From positions 1,333,909-1,397,908 of the forward strand of contig JAVGWO010000026.1 in NCBI GenBank assembly GCA_034509495.1: a stretch of 64,000 nucleotides of DNA, written 5' to 3'. Below the pieces are notes generated by a model. It was not told the origin of the DNA. It did no database searches and saw only the letters and a list, made by a program, of their open reading frames with translations. This document shows positions 10,356-29,468 of this stretch, piece by piece. The DNA is from Acestrorhynchus altus. Lineage: Eukaryota > Chordata > Actinopteri > Characiformes > Acestrorhynchidae. Made by a program: the position numbers and the translations under genes. The first letter of the stretch is position 1, and each line of letters opens with the position of its first letter.

Positions 10356-12216
10356 GTTTCAGAATCCTCAGCCAACCTGTTGGCAATGCTGAAAATATCA
10401 AACTGAGTCAAACTGAGCTGAGCCTTTAACCATTTATCATTTCATGTCTTCCAGTTGTAGTAGACAATATAAAACAATATCCTAGACAGACACATTTGTT
10501 TAGTATTCACATTTGTCACACATTCATTCTCCCCACAAGAGGGCACTACAAGCATAAGGTACAGTATTCTTGATTAAGTGCCTGTGCGCCACCGAACTGG
10601 AATTAATCCACACAGTGTTCTTCTTTTTTTCAAGAAGTGAAAGCATGAATACAAATCAGCCTTTTAGCACCCTAGAAAATCAAACATATAAGTAAATTGT
10701 CAAAGTGACAGGGTTTACAGCTGTCAGTAGATACACACAGTAAGATACTGTTTCTTTCTTTTAGGTTCAAAAATGTTTTCTCGAACTCTCTTGTCTATAC
10801 TCTGCATGTCTATACAGCAGGACTGAGTGTAACTTGATAAATTACTGTGGTATACTGTATTCAGATATAGGCAGCACTGAGAGAAAGAAAAAGAACATGG
10901 TAGCTATTCTGTTCCGTTTGGATGAGCTGTTTTTATCTGTATCAATCTCTGTTAAACCATATGAGTGATTTACCAACACAGAAAAGAAAAGAATGTGTAC
11001 AGAAGATAAAGCCTGTTTCTTCATTAAGTCTAACTCCTGTGCATGCCTGTTTGAAATTCTCCTCTGTCACAAAGGAGGGGCCTACATTCTGTTCTTTCTC
11101 CTGGGAAAACACTCTGACATTGTTCTGTGTGAGAGATGCCAACAGACAAAGAGAAAAGAGGGGGGGGGTGGAAGAGCAAAAAAAAAAAAAGAAAAACAGG
11201 AAAAAGGGAAATGAAGTACAAACTACACTTTGTCAAGCACTAAACTAAAATCCAAATGTGGAAAATATATATATGAATTATAATTATCTATAATTATAAT
11301 TATAGTAGTTTATTACTATTCTTTATATATATATTATATAAAGTATATATATATTACTATTCTTTATATTTTCATTGAAATATCATTATTTCAATGCATT
11401 ATGATACTGTCCTGTAACTATGCAATTTGTTTTTAAGCAAAGAACAGTATCACCCATTTTTCCCTTCACCACATACCACCTGCTAGCAGAATATTTTCCA
11501 TATGACTGATTGCACTGCAAACTATAGATTGGCTGGGCTGGATGCGATCAACTCGTGGAGAAAGATGAAGAGCAGGAGTTGTAGCATTTAAGCAGGATGA
11601 GGAAAATGCTTCCCAATGCAATACTTGTGTCAGTTAGAGGAAGAACCATGTTTGAAGTGTGTAAGTTTGAAAGAACTTTTCATTAGAAAGTTATTTAAAC
11701 TTTAAAGTTGGAACCTTTAAATCTTGAGAAGGTTCTTCACATTCAAATATCTCTATTAAAAACAAGGTTCTTCATGGAGCCAAAAGGGTCTCTTCTATGG
11801 CATCTCTCAATGAACTGGGTCTCATACATTATTGTGTAGCTGGAAGAAGTGTATGGTTCCCTCCTTGCTGGTGTGTAATTAGCAGTTGATTATTCTTGGA
11901 TTATATGAATATTTCAGGGTTAGCTGCAAAGAAGATGCAGTTATGTGGAGCGTGATCAGCCTATGCCCCTTTTTTTCTCTTCTTTTATATACACTGGCAG
12001 CCACAATGCAATTTTTCAAGTGCACATACACTAATGATGAGAAACTGTTTAGGGTGTGTTTAAGAAAAAATAACTTGACGTGCCAGCTAGATAATACATT
12101 GTAAGTTGTTGACAGAGGAAATACACAAAATTAGGTCTGTGGACAGCAGAGAAGCTGTATGTGTGAATATCACTGTGGCAAACGTAACATTTGAGCAATT
12201 ATGTTTAATGCCAGTG

Positions 12217-12600
12217 TATAGTCATGTGACATAGGACAGTGCATGAAAATCTTAGTTTTTCTCATATGTGAACAAATGGGTATTTGAACAATATTAAAGG
12301 ATGTAGGTGATAATTAAACACATTCAACTGAAGAAATGTAAAAAATATTTTGTAAAGCAGTTTTCTTTTCAAGAAAAAAATAGGACACCCCCACATTTAT
12401 TACTAATTAACACGCCTAAAATTAATATCAAGTGTAAAAGCTGCAAATGAGGATTTTGTAGGAGTCCATCTTATTTAAACCTCAGATATTAGTTTGGTTT
12501 GCTGAGTGAGTGAGTGAGTGAGTGAGTGGAGGCCTTCAGAAAAAAGGTTGCAAGGAAAAAACACTTTCTGCATAAAAAACCCCTTCAGGACAAAGCTCTT
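12217..12600 (+). mobile_element. Tc1-like relic, family A copy 1
   Basis: It starts 'tatagtcatgtgacatagga', similar to the terminus of the better copy at 38594. Shared internal blocks follow: aggacacccccacatttatt, cacgcctaaaattaatatca, gaggccttcagaaaaaaggt. It is truncated and carries an embedded (GAGT)n run. Confidence 0.6.
12503..12529 (+). repeat. (GAGT)n microsatellite
   Basis: Six to seven tandem tgag units inside the Tc1-like relic, at the spot where copy 3 reads gaagtgagtggtat. It probably expanded from that short motif. Confidence 0.9.
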
Positions 12601-15600
12601 CATGAGGTGTTGTAATATTTTCATATGATTATATCTGTATGTTTAAATGTCCCTCCATCTGTTTGTTTGGATTCCATTAAAATACAGTTATTTTGATGTA
12701 TTATTTGTATTTCATCACCAACATCTGTTCCATTTCCCTTACTTTTTCCTACCCCTGCTGAAATCAAGAGATTTGACTTTAAATCAAGTTAAAGGTTGTC
12801 TGTACATCTATATTTTCTGTTAAAAATTATGACAAAAGATAAGATAAAGAGGGAGTGAGATAAATGAAATAAGTAATAAAGTGGAGAGGAGAGCACTGGT
12901 GAAGCAATATCCATACTTGTGAGATATGAGGGGCTATGAGGGGTCAGAGCAGCTGTAACTGGGAGATAAACATAAGCAGTGAGAGTGCAATTTCTGCCTT
13001 AAGCAAATACAAGGCACAGGTGGACACACTGTCTTTCACTCACTCTCTTATGTACACACGCCACTGTTCACCAGTGTAATCCAACCAGAAAATGTATCTA
13101 ATGCATTTTAGATATGCAAATACATGTACATAATAGAGTATTTGTAGTAGAGTGCCTGTATTTTTCATTAACACACATACAGTTCATTATGTTCACCAAC
13201 ACATAAGACTTTTTTAACATCCATTTGCAAAGTTTCACAAAGATTCTAACATTCACCAATGTTTTATTATTTAGGATTTGTGTAATTTCAAGCAATCAAT
13301 AAGACTTGAGTAGCTGTGAACAATTCTGCAAACGTCATGAGTCTTACTTAAATTTTTGAGAAGATATCAAAGAATGAGGCATATTGTTTACTTTTTCATG
13401 TGAGATGCAAGATAGATGAACTGTATACAACACTCCTGTGGGGCAGAAGTACTGTATACTTTAGTACATGTGGTACAAATAATCACATACTTCTTGGCCT
13501 ACATGGTGAAGTTACTGATAGTAGCCAAGCTGAATAATGAATGCAGACAGTACAAGGCTGTTACAGCTTCAGTGAGTACATACTGTGCATTCAGGACATT
13601 CTGGGGCAGAGAATTGTTATTATGGGCAAACCCACAGTTTTGCAGTATGTGTTTTGATGTAGCATTCAGCCTTATATGTGGCAAAGTTGCTTGTGTAACC
13701 CAACCATATAATATTGGATTAACACAATAGGAACTGTTACTGCCTATTAATAAAACTCATACAGAAAATGATGCCAGAAATTGAATGGTATTCTGAACCG
13801 GTCATTGTTTTCTATATTTTATTTCTAATAATTATTTATTATTTTAAAAATTGACTCCAAATTCATCATCACAAAGGTAGAAATTCTAGTTCAGTTTTTG
13901 TTAACCCTGGTCCTGGAGGTACCCAAGTCCTGCACATTTCTGAGCTTTCTGTGCTCCTATCCCTCTTCAAAAGCATTTAAAAAAAACAACACAAATGAAA
14001 GGTTTTATTATAGGACTAAATGGTTCTACTATGACAATGGTCTAAAAAAACTTTGGTGGACATGCAAAGGAGGCACAGCCATACAGTAGCTTTGAATTTC
14101 CAACAATGGATAAAAAACACCCCTTGAGGAGGCCCAGATCAAAACCAGTTTCCTCTAGTTTTTCATATTTATTTTGAATAACTTGAAAGCAGAGTTTGGA
14201 GAGCAGGATCAGACAGGCTAGAGCTGGTCCCCTCCCTAACCCCTGCTGAATATGTCGGTAAAGCCCAGCTGAGCCGCAAGAATGAAAACTACTCTCCCCA
14301 GGTTCTTCTATTACGATGGGGCTTATACTGCATATCGTACTGTTTGTAAGAGAATGCCTTGGAGTTATGGCAACTTCCTGGGATGGAGATGAAAAATAGG
14401 GTAAAGTTTACAATTGAAAAGCAGCTACTCATGCTTCTTAACAGTACACAGCAGAGTACAACAGTACTTAAAATATTACAGGCATGGTTGTGAAGAAAAT
14501 AGTACATAATAAGACTAGGACACTAAGAGTATGTACTTATTTTTAAGCGGAATTTCTATCTTAAGTGGTTGCACCTTTCGCTTGTGGGTTAGGCAAACTG
14601 CAAACCATAATTATCTTATGTGAGAGTAACAGTAATCTGTCATAACATGATTATTTCTATTTTCTATTAATATAACATTAGTAATATTATAATGTGAGTA
14701 GTATTACAGTCAGTGACCAAGTCATTCACCAAGAGGTACACTACCCAAAAGTAGCCTCTGAGAGCCTTTTTATAGGGCAGTGGGGAAAGCACTTTTTGCC
14801 CTCTTGTGCCAAGACCCAGTAATCAGACTGTAATCTAATCTGATCTGTAATCATTTGCATATCTGCCTAAACCATAACATGCATGCTGATCCAATATGTC
14901 TATATGGCTAAATATAATGGGAAAACAGTAAACCTGTCCCATAAACAACAGGCCGTTGGTTGTGTGTAATCCTACACACACAGGCCTTTATCAGCTATTC
15001 AACTAATATTATCCTCGAGACTTTGCAGGCTGATTCAGCAGTTGCACTTTGATCTTGAGTTACAATCAGTTCTGTAATAGTTTATGACTGCCTTTTAGGA
15101 TGTAGTTGGCTACAAAGGAAGTCCTCAAGTTCCAGTAATCTGATTTAATTAGAAAGTGATTTAATAAGAAAATGATTTATTTGCACCATAGCAGCAAGAT
15201 TAAGGTACTGCATGAATAACTGAATGCATGGGCCCCAATAAATGAATGTAACCTAGTCTCTGTGACCTTCACACTCAAGTAGGCTGCTCATCCACCCACA
15301 GCCCAAATGCTTGTTTGAGGAATTCCAGTCCATTCATGCAAGCTCAAGATCAGTGATGTAGAAAAAAACACAAAAGGGAGAGGTTATAAATGGGACATTA
15401 ACATTCGCTCTCTTTCAAAATAAGTGGTTTTATTTTTTAGCATCCATTAAAGTTAGAGAGGTCATCTAAAACTACTACTACTCAAGAAAAAACATTAGTA
15501 GAAATAGTAACTAACTACTCACATAAAAATACTTAACTATCACTAGTAAAGGTATTACAATGAAACTTTAGTTTATAAGATAAACAAATATCCTATTTGT

Positions 15601-16619
15601 TTTTAAAATGACATTAATCAGTAACAAATATTCAATATTAAATAACATAACTTGGTATTGCCTCTGTTACTTATGTATGCTAAAGCTACAGCTAAACATC
15701 AGTGTTCAGGGGCAGGTGCTGTATGATTTTTTTATTCATTTGAAAGTGTGGCTTCCAAGGCTTGTATCACTGATGTTTGGATGCCCATGACCCTGTGACT
15801 AATTCAGCAGTTACCTTTACTTTGATTTGGATCACATTTGGTTTGTACTAACTACTGTTTTCCAGGAACATCCCACAAGACCTGTTTTGGAGATGCCCTG
15901 ACCCAGTCCTCTAGCTATAACAATTTGGCTCCGTCACGTTTCATTTCTAACACGTCTTTTTCCATTTCTAACACAGCTTCAAGAACTGCCTGTTCACTTG
16001 TTGCATAATATGTATATCTCACCCCTTAACAGGTACCACTGGAACCAAATAAACACTATTATTCACTTTCAACTACCAGTGGTTTTAATATTATCTAAAA
16101 AAAAATGTGAATAAAGGTTTTTGTTAATTTAATTCACAAAATAAAGTTGACACTGTGATTAGTAATTTATTGAATTTTAAATAAAAAGTATGATTCTGGA
16201 TTTCTGGTTTTCATGAGCTACAAGCCATACTGATTAACAGTTGACAAAGGCATGAAATTACACTATACGTGCAATGAATGTGAAATGACAGTTTACCTAT
16301 TTGAATGGAACTGTGAGCTTTTTAACAATATTCCTTTTTTTTGAGATGCACTAGTATTGCACTAGTCTGAATGGTGTATATTTCTTTAGTCTAGCTTTTG
16401 CCTTCTTTAGAGTAATAAGAAATGTCACAGGCCAGAAAGTCATGGACAGCAGAATCATTTACAGTAAAAGTAAGTAAAAAATAACTGGAAGTACTTAAAT
16501 AAATTACAATTTCATGCACTTCAGGACTTTCTCAATCTCAATTTTTTTCATGTATACATACAGACATTTCATCTTCATTTTAACTATATTAAGATGGAGG
16601 TGAAATAACAAACATACAA

Positions 16620-17400
16620 CTGAAAAATGTCTTTAAAAATGTCTTTTAAAAATAATTTATACAACATAGTGATTAAAATACAAGTTTCTTGTGAGGACAA
16701 ATGTAAGACACCCTCACAATTATTATTACTTAAAATTCATTAAATTAGAACCAAGGGCATCACATCAGCTGCAAATTATTAGACGTTATTAGAGAGGACT
16801 TTGGAAGAGGCTGTCATATTTAAACCACACACATTACTTTGTTTTGCTCTTGACTGTTCAAGTGAGAGGGATCACCATGAACTCTCTGAGGCCTTCAGAA
16901 AGAAGGTTGTAGATGTATATGAGTCTGGAAAGGAATTTAAAATAATCTCAAAATAATGAGAAATCTGTAATGCCACTGTTTGGAAAATAATTTACAAGTG
17001 GGGAACATTTAATACAACAACCAATATTGCAAAGTCAGGCCATCCTAGCAAGTTCAACCCAAGAGCAGACTGCTAGATTCATAAAGAAGTTTCCAACAAT
17101 CCTGAAAAAGTCATCATAGATAACAGATAACACCTGGACAAAGACTGGGACCTCTGGAACAATGTGCTTTGGAAAGCTGAATCGGAAAGTTGGGATTGTT
17201 TGGGCACAGAAGTTAATACCAGAACACAGCATTTGAGCACAAGAACCTCATACCAACTGTGAAGCGCGGGGGTGGAAGTGTCATAGTTTGCAGCAAGACC
17301 TGGAGAGCTCACCTTCATAGAAACCACTATGAAATCTTGATTTCTTTGCGGGTTTGAGGAAAATGTGAGACCTTCTATACAAAAGCTAATGCTGAAACAT
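16620..17400 (+). mobile_element. Tc1-like relic, family A copy 2
   Basis: It shares blocks with copies at 12217 and 38594: agacaccctcacaattatta, atcagctgcaaattattaga, gaggccttcagaaagaaggt, gtagatgtatatgagtctgg. Beyond about 17000 it keeps transposase sequence on the + strand, including ctgaatcggaaagttgggat (the D-E-S region of Tc1 transposases) and gtgaagcgcgggggtggaag. Frameshifts and stops throughout. Confidence 0.65.
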
Positions 17401-17489
17401 CACACAGCTGAAAGGTATCCCCACAGAGGAGTGGGAAACATTTTCAGCCAAAGGTGGAAATATGAACTATAAGGACATGGGGTGAGCTG

Positions 17490-17813
17490 ACATTTTCACT
17501 AGTCTGCACTCAGGAGATTGAAGTGTGATTCAGCACTTGGAGCCAAACTGCACCCACCTTACAGCCTCCTCAGCCAATAGCAGCAGAGCAAAGAACGAGG
17601 GGACTGAACAAAACTGACCACAGTCATTAGTGGACACTGAGTCAGAACACTGCTGCTCTCGGTGCACTTTCTACAGGTAGTTCAGCTCTACTCCACATTC
17701 AGCTTCCACACTGCTGGGTCATCTCAGCTGTTCTGGTGAAGATCTAACGGAGTAAATACGGTTTATAACTTTAGTGTTTTCTCGGCAGAAGTCCGGCTGT
17801 AACGCGTCCCACC
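17490..17813 (+). promoter_or_regulatory. Promoter and 5' UTR region of slc3a2
   Basis: Sequence leading to the slc3a2 ATG, with a CCAAT box at 17574-17578 in a run of otherwise unique sequence, and CpG content rising from about 17700 into exon 1. The ATG context is accATGa. Amino-acid-response elements would be expected from biology, but I did not confirm one here. Confidence 0.5.
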
Positions 17814-24342
<6,529 letters not shown>

Positions 24343-24873
24343 GGAAATCCATAAAAACACACACACAGGCAAAGGCCCTTTAAGCATTGTTTTAACACTG
24401 AGTGGCTCCTTATAAAGATAATGTTGAAGACATGTGACAGATGTTTGACCACATCACTACATGCTCCATTTCAGCTTATAAGTAGAGATGTATGCTGTTT
24501 CAAAGAATAAGTAAATGTCCCACAAAATGTATCTTCATATTATATTAATGTATGTTTTAGCAGCACTAACTGAAAAACTGAAACCATGCTGTCAAAATCA
24601 GAAGGTCTCTGGACATTCCAGCTTTGTGTGTGAATTAATGGAAAGTGGAAAATGAAATATAAGCCTGTTCCATAGCAGATACCTGGTGTTGTGTAATTAT
24701 TTCTCTCTTTCTACTCCCCCTCTCTTTTTCTATATTTCTCATCCTCTGACAGTGAGGTTTCATGTGAGGGACAACGGCACAGTACAATGTTTTTGAGTAT
24801 TTGAGTAGGTGTTTTTTTTTTTTTTATCTTAAAGATTTTTACACCATCCTTAAAATGCATAAATTCAAATGTA

Positions 24874-24879
24874 AATAAA
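24874..24879 (+). terminator. Candidate polyadenylation signal, slc3a2
   Basis: AATAAA about 535 bases after the slc3a2 stop, giving a 3' UTR of usual size. Confidence 0.45.
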
Positions 24880-25589
24880 CAAATCAATTCTAGAGAAAAA
24901 TTGTTATTTTGTTAGTTTGGAAACAAGTGGAACAAATATTCTGAAAGCACTGAGCTTCAAAATTCAAATCAGCATCTCACACTGTTATAGACAGTCAAAC
25001 ACCAAGAGGACTGAACAGTAAGAAAGTGATTTTTATGATCAATCTTAACGAGTCCCATTTATTTATTATTTTTAAATGGCATGAAAATAAGTGTTCTGTA
25101 AAAGGTTGTAAAGTAAAACCTTTTTTTTGCCTTGTATCCTTCCTCTCTCTTTCTCTCTCTCTCACGCACACACACACACTCCTACACCTACTTGCCCCCT
25201 TTTTTGAAAACCAAAATATGGTCACCCTAAATCTCTGTCTTTATATAATAATAACTTTATTTCTAGCTTTGATTGCATGTGAACAATTTAGCCTACATGA
25301 GCGTAACTGTAACATGCTGATGGGTTAGCACTAAAACAGTATAGTACATTTATAAGCCAAATGAATTTAATGCAATACTATGTTATTTAAACCAGATAAG
25401 ACTTCCAACCTAAATACAAAAAACAGATTTACATCTAAATGAACATATACACACTTAAAGTAACATTAAGTACAAAAGTAAAAGGGGAAAATCAGAACCA
25501 TACAGGTTAAATACATTTCATGGTATCTGTATCACATTGTTTTATTTATCTGTTATCTATTATTCATAATGTTGTAGATAGTATACTGT

Positions 25590-25702
25590 ATATATTATAT
25601 TTGATCTATCTCTTGTACTTAGTGTCTTGCTATCCCTTTGTTGCGACATGAATTTCCCCACTGTGGCACTAATAAAGGATTATCTTCTTATTTTATCTTA
25701 AT
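25590..25702 (+). mobile_element. LINE 3' tail
   Basis: cgacatgaatttccccactg, then 'aataaaggattatctt' and a degenerate ttatctta tail: the 3' end of a 5'-truncated teleost LINE copy. Confidence 0.55.
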
Positions 25703-28194
25703 ATGGTGAAGATAATGGACTTTTCAGTCAAGGTTGTAACTCCATGTTACATTTACTGGCTAGCTCTTACTGTGAGTTGTTCTCATGCCCCAAATATTAT
25801 ATTTACTCATGCTATTAATGCAGTTATTTAAAATAATCATGATAAGACCACAAAAACAGTCTGCGTTAATCTTGCAGTATCTGTCCAGATGATAGCTGAT
25901 GCAACAGGTGATGCTCATATGGGATAACGAGAAGATAACATTTTACCCAGCCTCAGGATGTGCCCCCTTTTCACCAACAAGGTGACTATTTCTGTCACTG
26001 TAACTATATTAAACACAAAACCTGTGTGTGTGCATGTTTTGGCTCTTTGCCACATGCCGTTATTTCTTAGGGCAGGAAGACTATAAACTGTACAGGTGTG
26101 AGAAAGTATGTCAAACACACTACAGCTTTCTACTATATAAAACTCAATTACTTCCTCTGTTCTCAGGCAGGTCTTTGATGACATTTTTTTTGTTTTTGGC
26201 ACAATAAGTAAGTGTGTTCCTGTTGTTTGCCTTGAAAATGTGTTTTTGAACACAAGACACAAAACATGTATAAAAAGGCAACAGAAAAAAGGTAAATATG
26301 ACATATATGGAGATTGTGCAAGACAACACCAAAGTGCTAGTTTGCCCCTTTAGGCCAGCTTTTGGAAAAAACATCATTATTATCCAATATAACCAAAAAA
26401 TAAATTAATAAAAAAACATAAAAAAAATCATCATAGCACTGGTCTATTTCCCTTTTTACTCTGTATGTTTAACATTCCATCAGAAACAAGTCAAATACAA
26501 CCTTACGACTTAATAGAAATCATGTCATGTTCCACTATACATGCCTTCAACATTCTTGAGTGGTACACCCATGATATGGAAGGCCATTTCCGACAAAGAA
26601 GAATTTTAACAGGATTTTACTACACAGTTCTTGTGATTATGTTATACATTTGATTATGTCATATGAGTGGTCTTGTGAACCATGTTGGAGGTTTGTATTA
26701 CATATGTAGGAAAGGTTCTTTAGATTCCAAAATCAAGATTTAAAGCAGATGTAAAGTTTGGGAAGCTGGTATGCCTTTTACATTCTCATCTTAATTGTGT
26801 TTTATTTCTATGAAGACATACACACTTGTACAGTTTACAGACTGAAATATGTTCCATATTTCAAATTATGGCAAAAAGCTCAACAGTCTTGACACTGCAG
26901 ATGCAGAAATTTCTTTATACATGTTCCCATCTACCCACATTATCTCTTTCTGTTTCCTGCTTTTTAGGGCCCACATTTCACTTGCTTTTAAATCAAATAT
27001 GACATGTTTGTGTGTGTGAATTCAGAAAGTTAAGGTATGCATATATGCGATGTGAACCTCTGGCTATGTAACATATTGTGTGCACTTCCTCCCCCTGATA
27101 AAAAGAAAAAATGTGGTTCACATAAAAAAAAACTTTTATATGCATGCAAATCAGCGGTAAAGTTCATTTTCTTCTAGTACACCATTGACTTATATACTTA
27201 ATTTGACTTGTCTAGTAGCAGTGATGTAAATTAAACTAATTAAATCACATTCTCAAGCTTTAACGCAATGTAACAAACAAGCAAAATCCACCCAGTGCTC
27301 ATGAAACATTTATTATTACTGGTTAATAGTAATAATTAATAACAATGCTTATGCAAAAAAATATAGTCCAACTGACAAAGATCTTTCTCACTACTAGTTT
27401 TGTATGATGATAAAATCACTCTTAATAAAAATACAAATCCAAGCTTAATTGTAATACACAAGGTAAGGTCTTTCTTATTTCTGCCTTCTTATTAATTCAC
27501 CAGCTCTGCATTTGTTTGCTGTTTTATACATAGCATATTTTGTCCACCTTGTCAGATGCTGATTTCTTGCATTTTAATGTTTATGTAAATTTGGATTCTT
27601 AGATATATGAGAAACATACATCTACATAGTGATTAAGTGTTTATAAATAAAAATCAAAGTAAAATGTCAAGAACTCCTAAACATGTCTTGCATTCACATA
27701 TCACTAATTTCATAATTAATTATAAATTATTTATTCACAACAGCTGTTATGATAAAAATGGTAATTGAAAGGCAACCAAAAAATAACATTTAAATTAAGA
27801 TATTTTTTTTCTACCATCGGAGAAACATATCCTTGGACATAAAATGTTAGACAATTTTGACCTAACAGATGTCATATGCAAGAAACAAACATATATTTTA
27901 TCACTTTGTTAAAACATAGGGCTTTGACAAGCCAAGCCACATTAATAGGTTTTATGATAAATCTGAGCTAAAACATGATGACTGAAGTACTGATTTTGTA
28001 ATGTTACTGTACAGCAGCCACAGTACATTGGCTGAGTTGCTGTATTTGTGTGTTTGTATGTGATGTATGTTCCAACATTCAGTGGGGCATGGTGATATTT
28101 GAAAGCACAGAGTGCGACAAGTTTCTGGTAAAAAGTGGCGTAGCTCTCTTGTTATGACAATGTGTGGTTACGGAACTGTTTCTAACATGTCAAG

Positions 28195-28204
28195 GTGTGT
28201 GTGC

Positions 28205-28238
<34 letters not shown>
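28195..28238. repeat. (GT)n microsatellite
   Basis: About 20 GT units with two gc interruptions near the start. Confidence 0.95.
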
Positions 28239-28240
<2 letters not shown>

Positions 28241-29344
28241 CTTTTCAGTGGGGATGGGTGTTTCATTTTGACTCGGGTCAGCTTTTGACGGCAGTGTATA
28301 GGGTTTTTTTTTGTGCAAGTTTGAGAAGAGGCCCTATACTGAGACTAATCTCACATTCAAATGTTTTTTTTATTTGTTTTTTTCCAGATTAAGACTTTTA
28401 TACAAATGTAACACAAGTAGGCAGCAGAAAACCTCTTCTGCATTAGGAGAACATGTTTAAGGAAACTTGTATATGTAGCTGATCTATACTGCTTAAACTC
28501 TACTTAAGAATTTGTTTTATATAATTGCTCTTTTGGTTTAGTTTTGGCATAACCTGAAGCTCATCTCTTTCTCTGTCTCCCATTCTCTCTTACGCCCCCT
28601 CTTGCCCTGACAATATGAAACTGCTCTCAGAGCGATGCACAGTCATGCCCGTCTCTCAGTTTTACTGGGTCAACCCACTGACATTCACAACACTCCGGTT
28701 AACCTTTGTTATCTTCAACTGTATCTTCATCATTATGAACAGACTGCAAAACATCAGTGTAAATTTAACAGCTTGATCTTATTATCAGTCTTTCTCAGCA
28801 AACAAACCCAAGAGCTGTCACCAGAATAATAACTAATGGAATGACATTACCAAAAGCAATCTCTCACATAATTTTACCACCAATTTCATATTTTAACACC
28901 TACAGAAAACTGGGTGACAGCAATACAACAGTAACTTTAACTGCAAAGACAACTTCCAAAATGGGTCTAATGTGAGACTATAAAGAGAAGTTTGATCAAT
29001 TGCCAATTTCAATAAATCATTTGAAATATTGTTTTCTTAATATGAAAAGCAATTTGACAAAAATAAACACCAAAACAGCAAAGACAAAAACAAATGGCAA
29101 AAAACTAAGTTGAAAAAGTTTAAATGATGTAGGAGAAGGAAAGAGAGAAGAGTAAGGACAAGTGCTTTGTCAAACTGAGAGCTGCCTAGGTAGGCTCCGA
29201 GCGATACATGTTTTTTTTGTTTTTTTGTTTCCAGGATCCCAGTGACGAAGTCTTTTAAAGATCAGACAAACCAAGAAAGACTGCCGTACCAAACACCTAA
29301 CCATTACCAACGCCTCCACAGTCTCTCTCTCACTCATATGTATA

Positions 29345-29377
29345 TACACACACACACACGCGCGCACACATACACAT

Positions 29378-29423
<46 letters not shown>

Positions 29424-29468
29424 ACATACACACACATACACACATACACACACACACACACACACACA
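29345..29468. repeat. Interrupted (CA)n microsatellite
   Basis: About 124 bases of CA with regular ta and cg interruptions; the overlapping open frames are artefacts of it. Confidence 0.95.

Larger units (their letters stand above)
10356..17489. other. Gene-free interval between cda and slc3a2
   Basis: About 7 kb, AT-rich, with no exon that I can support. It includes an AT-rich stretch with a duplicated attactattctttatat (around 11312 and 11353), a ggttctt-type dispersed repeat at about 11650-11815, a (GAGT)n run and two relics of one Tc1-like family (12217-12600 and 16620-17400). Short open frames, for example 13416-13730, have no recognisable domain or splice context. Confidence 0.6.

Noticed and set aside
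13416..13730. 104-codon open frame in the cda-slc3a2 interval
   Set aside because: No recognisable domain, and an antisense frame of similar length overlaps it; chance frame in AT-rich DNA.
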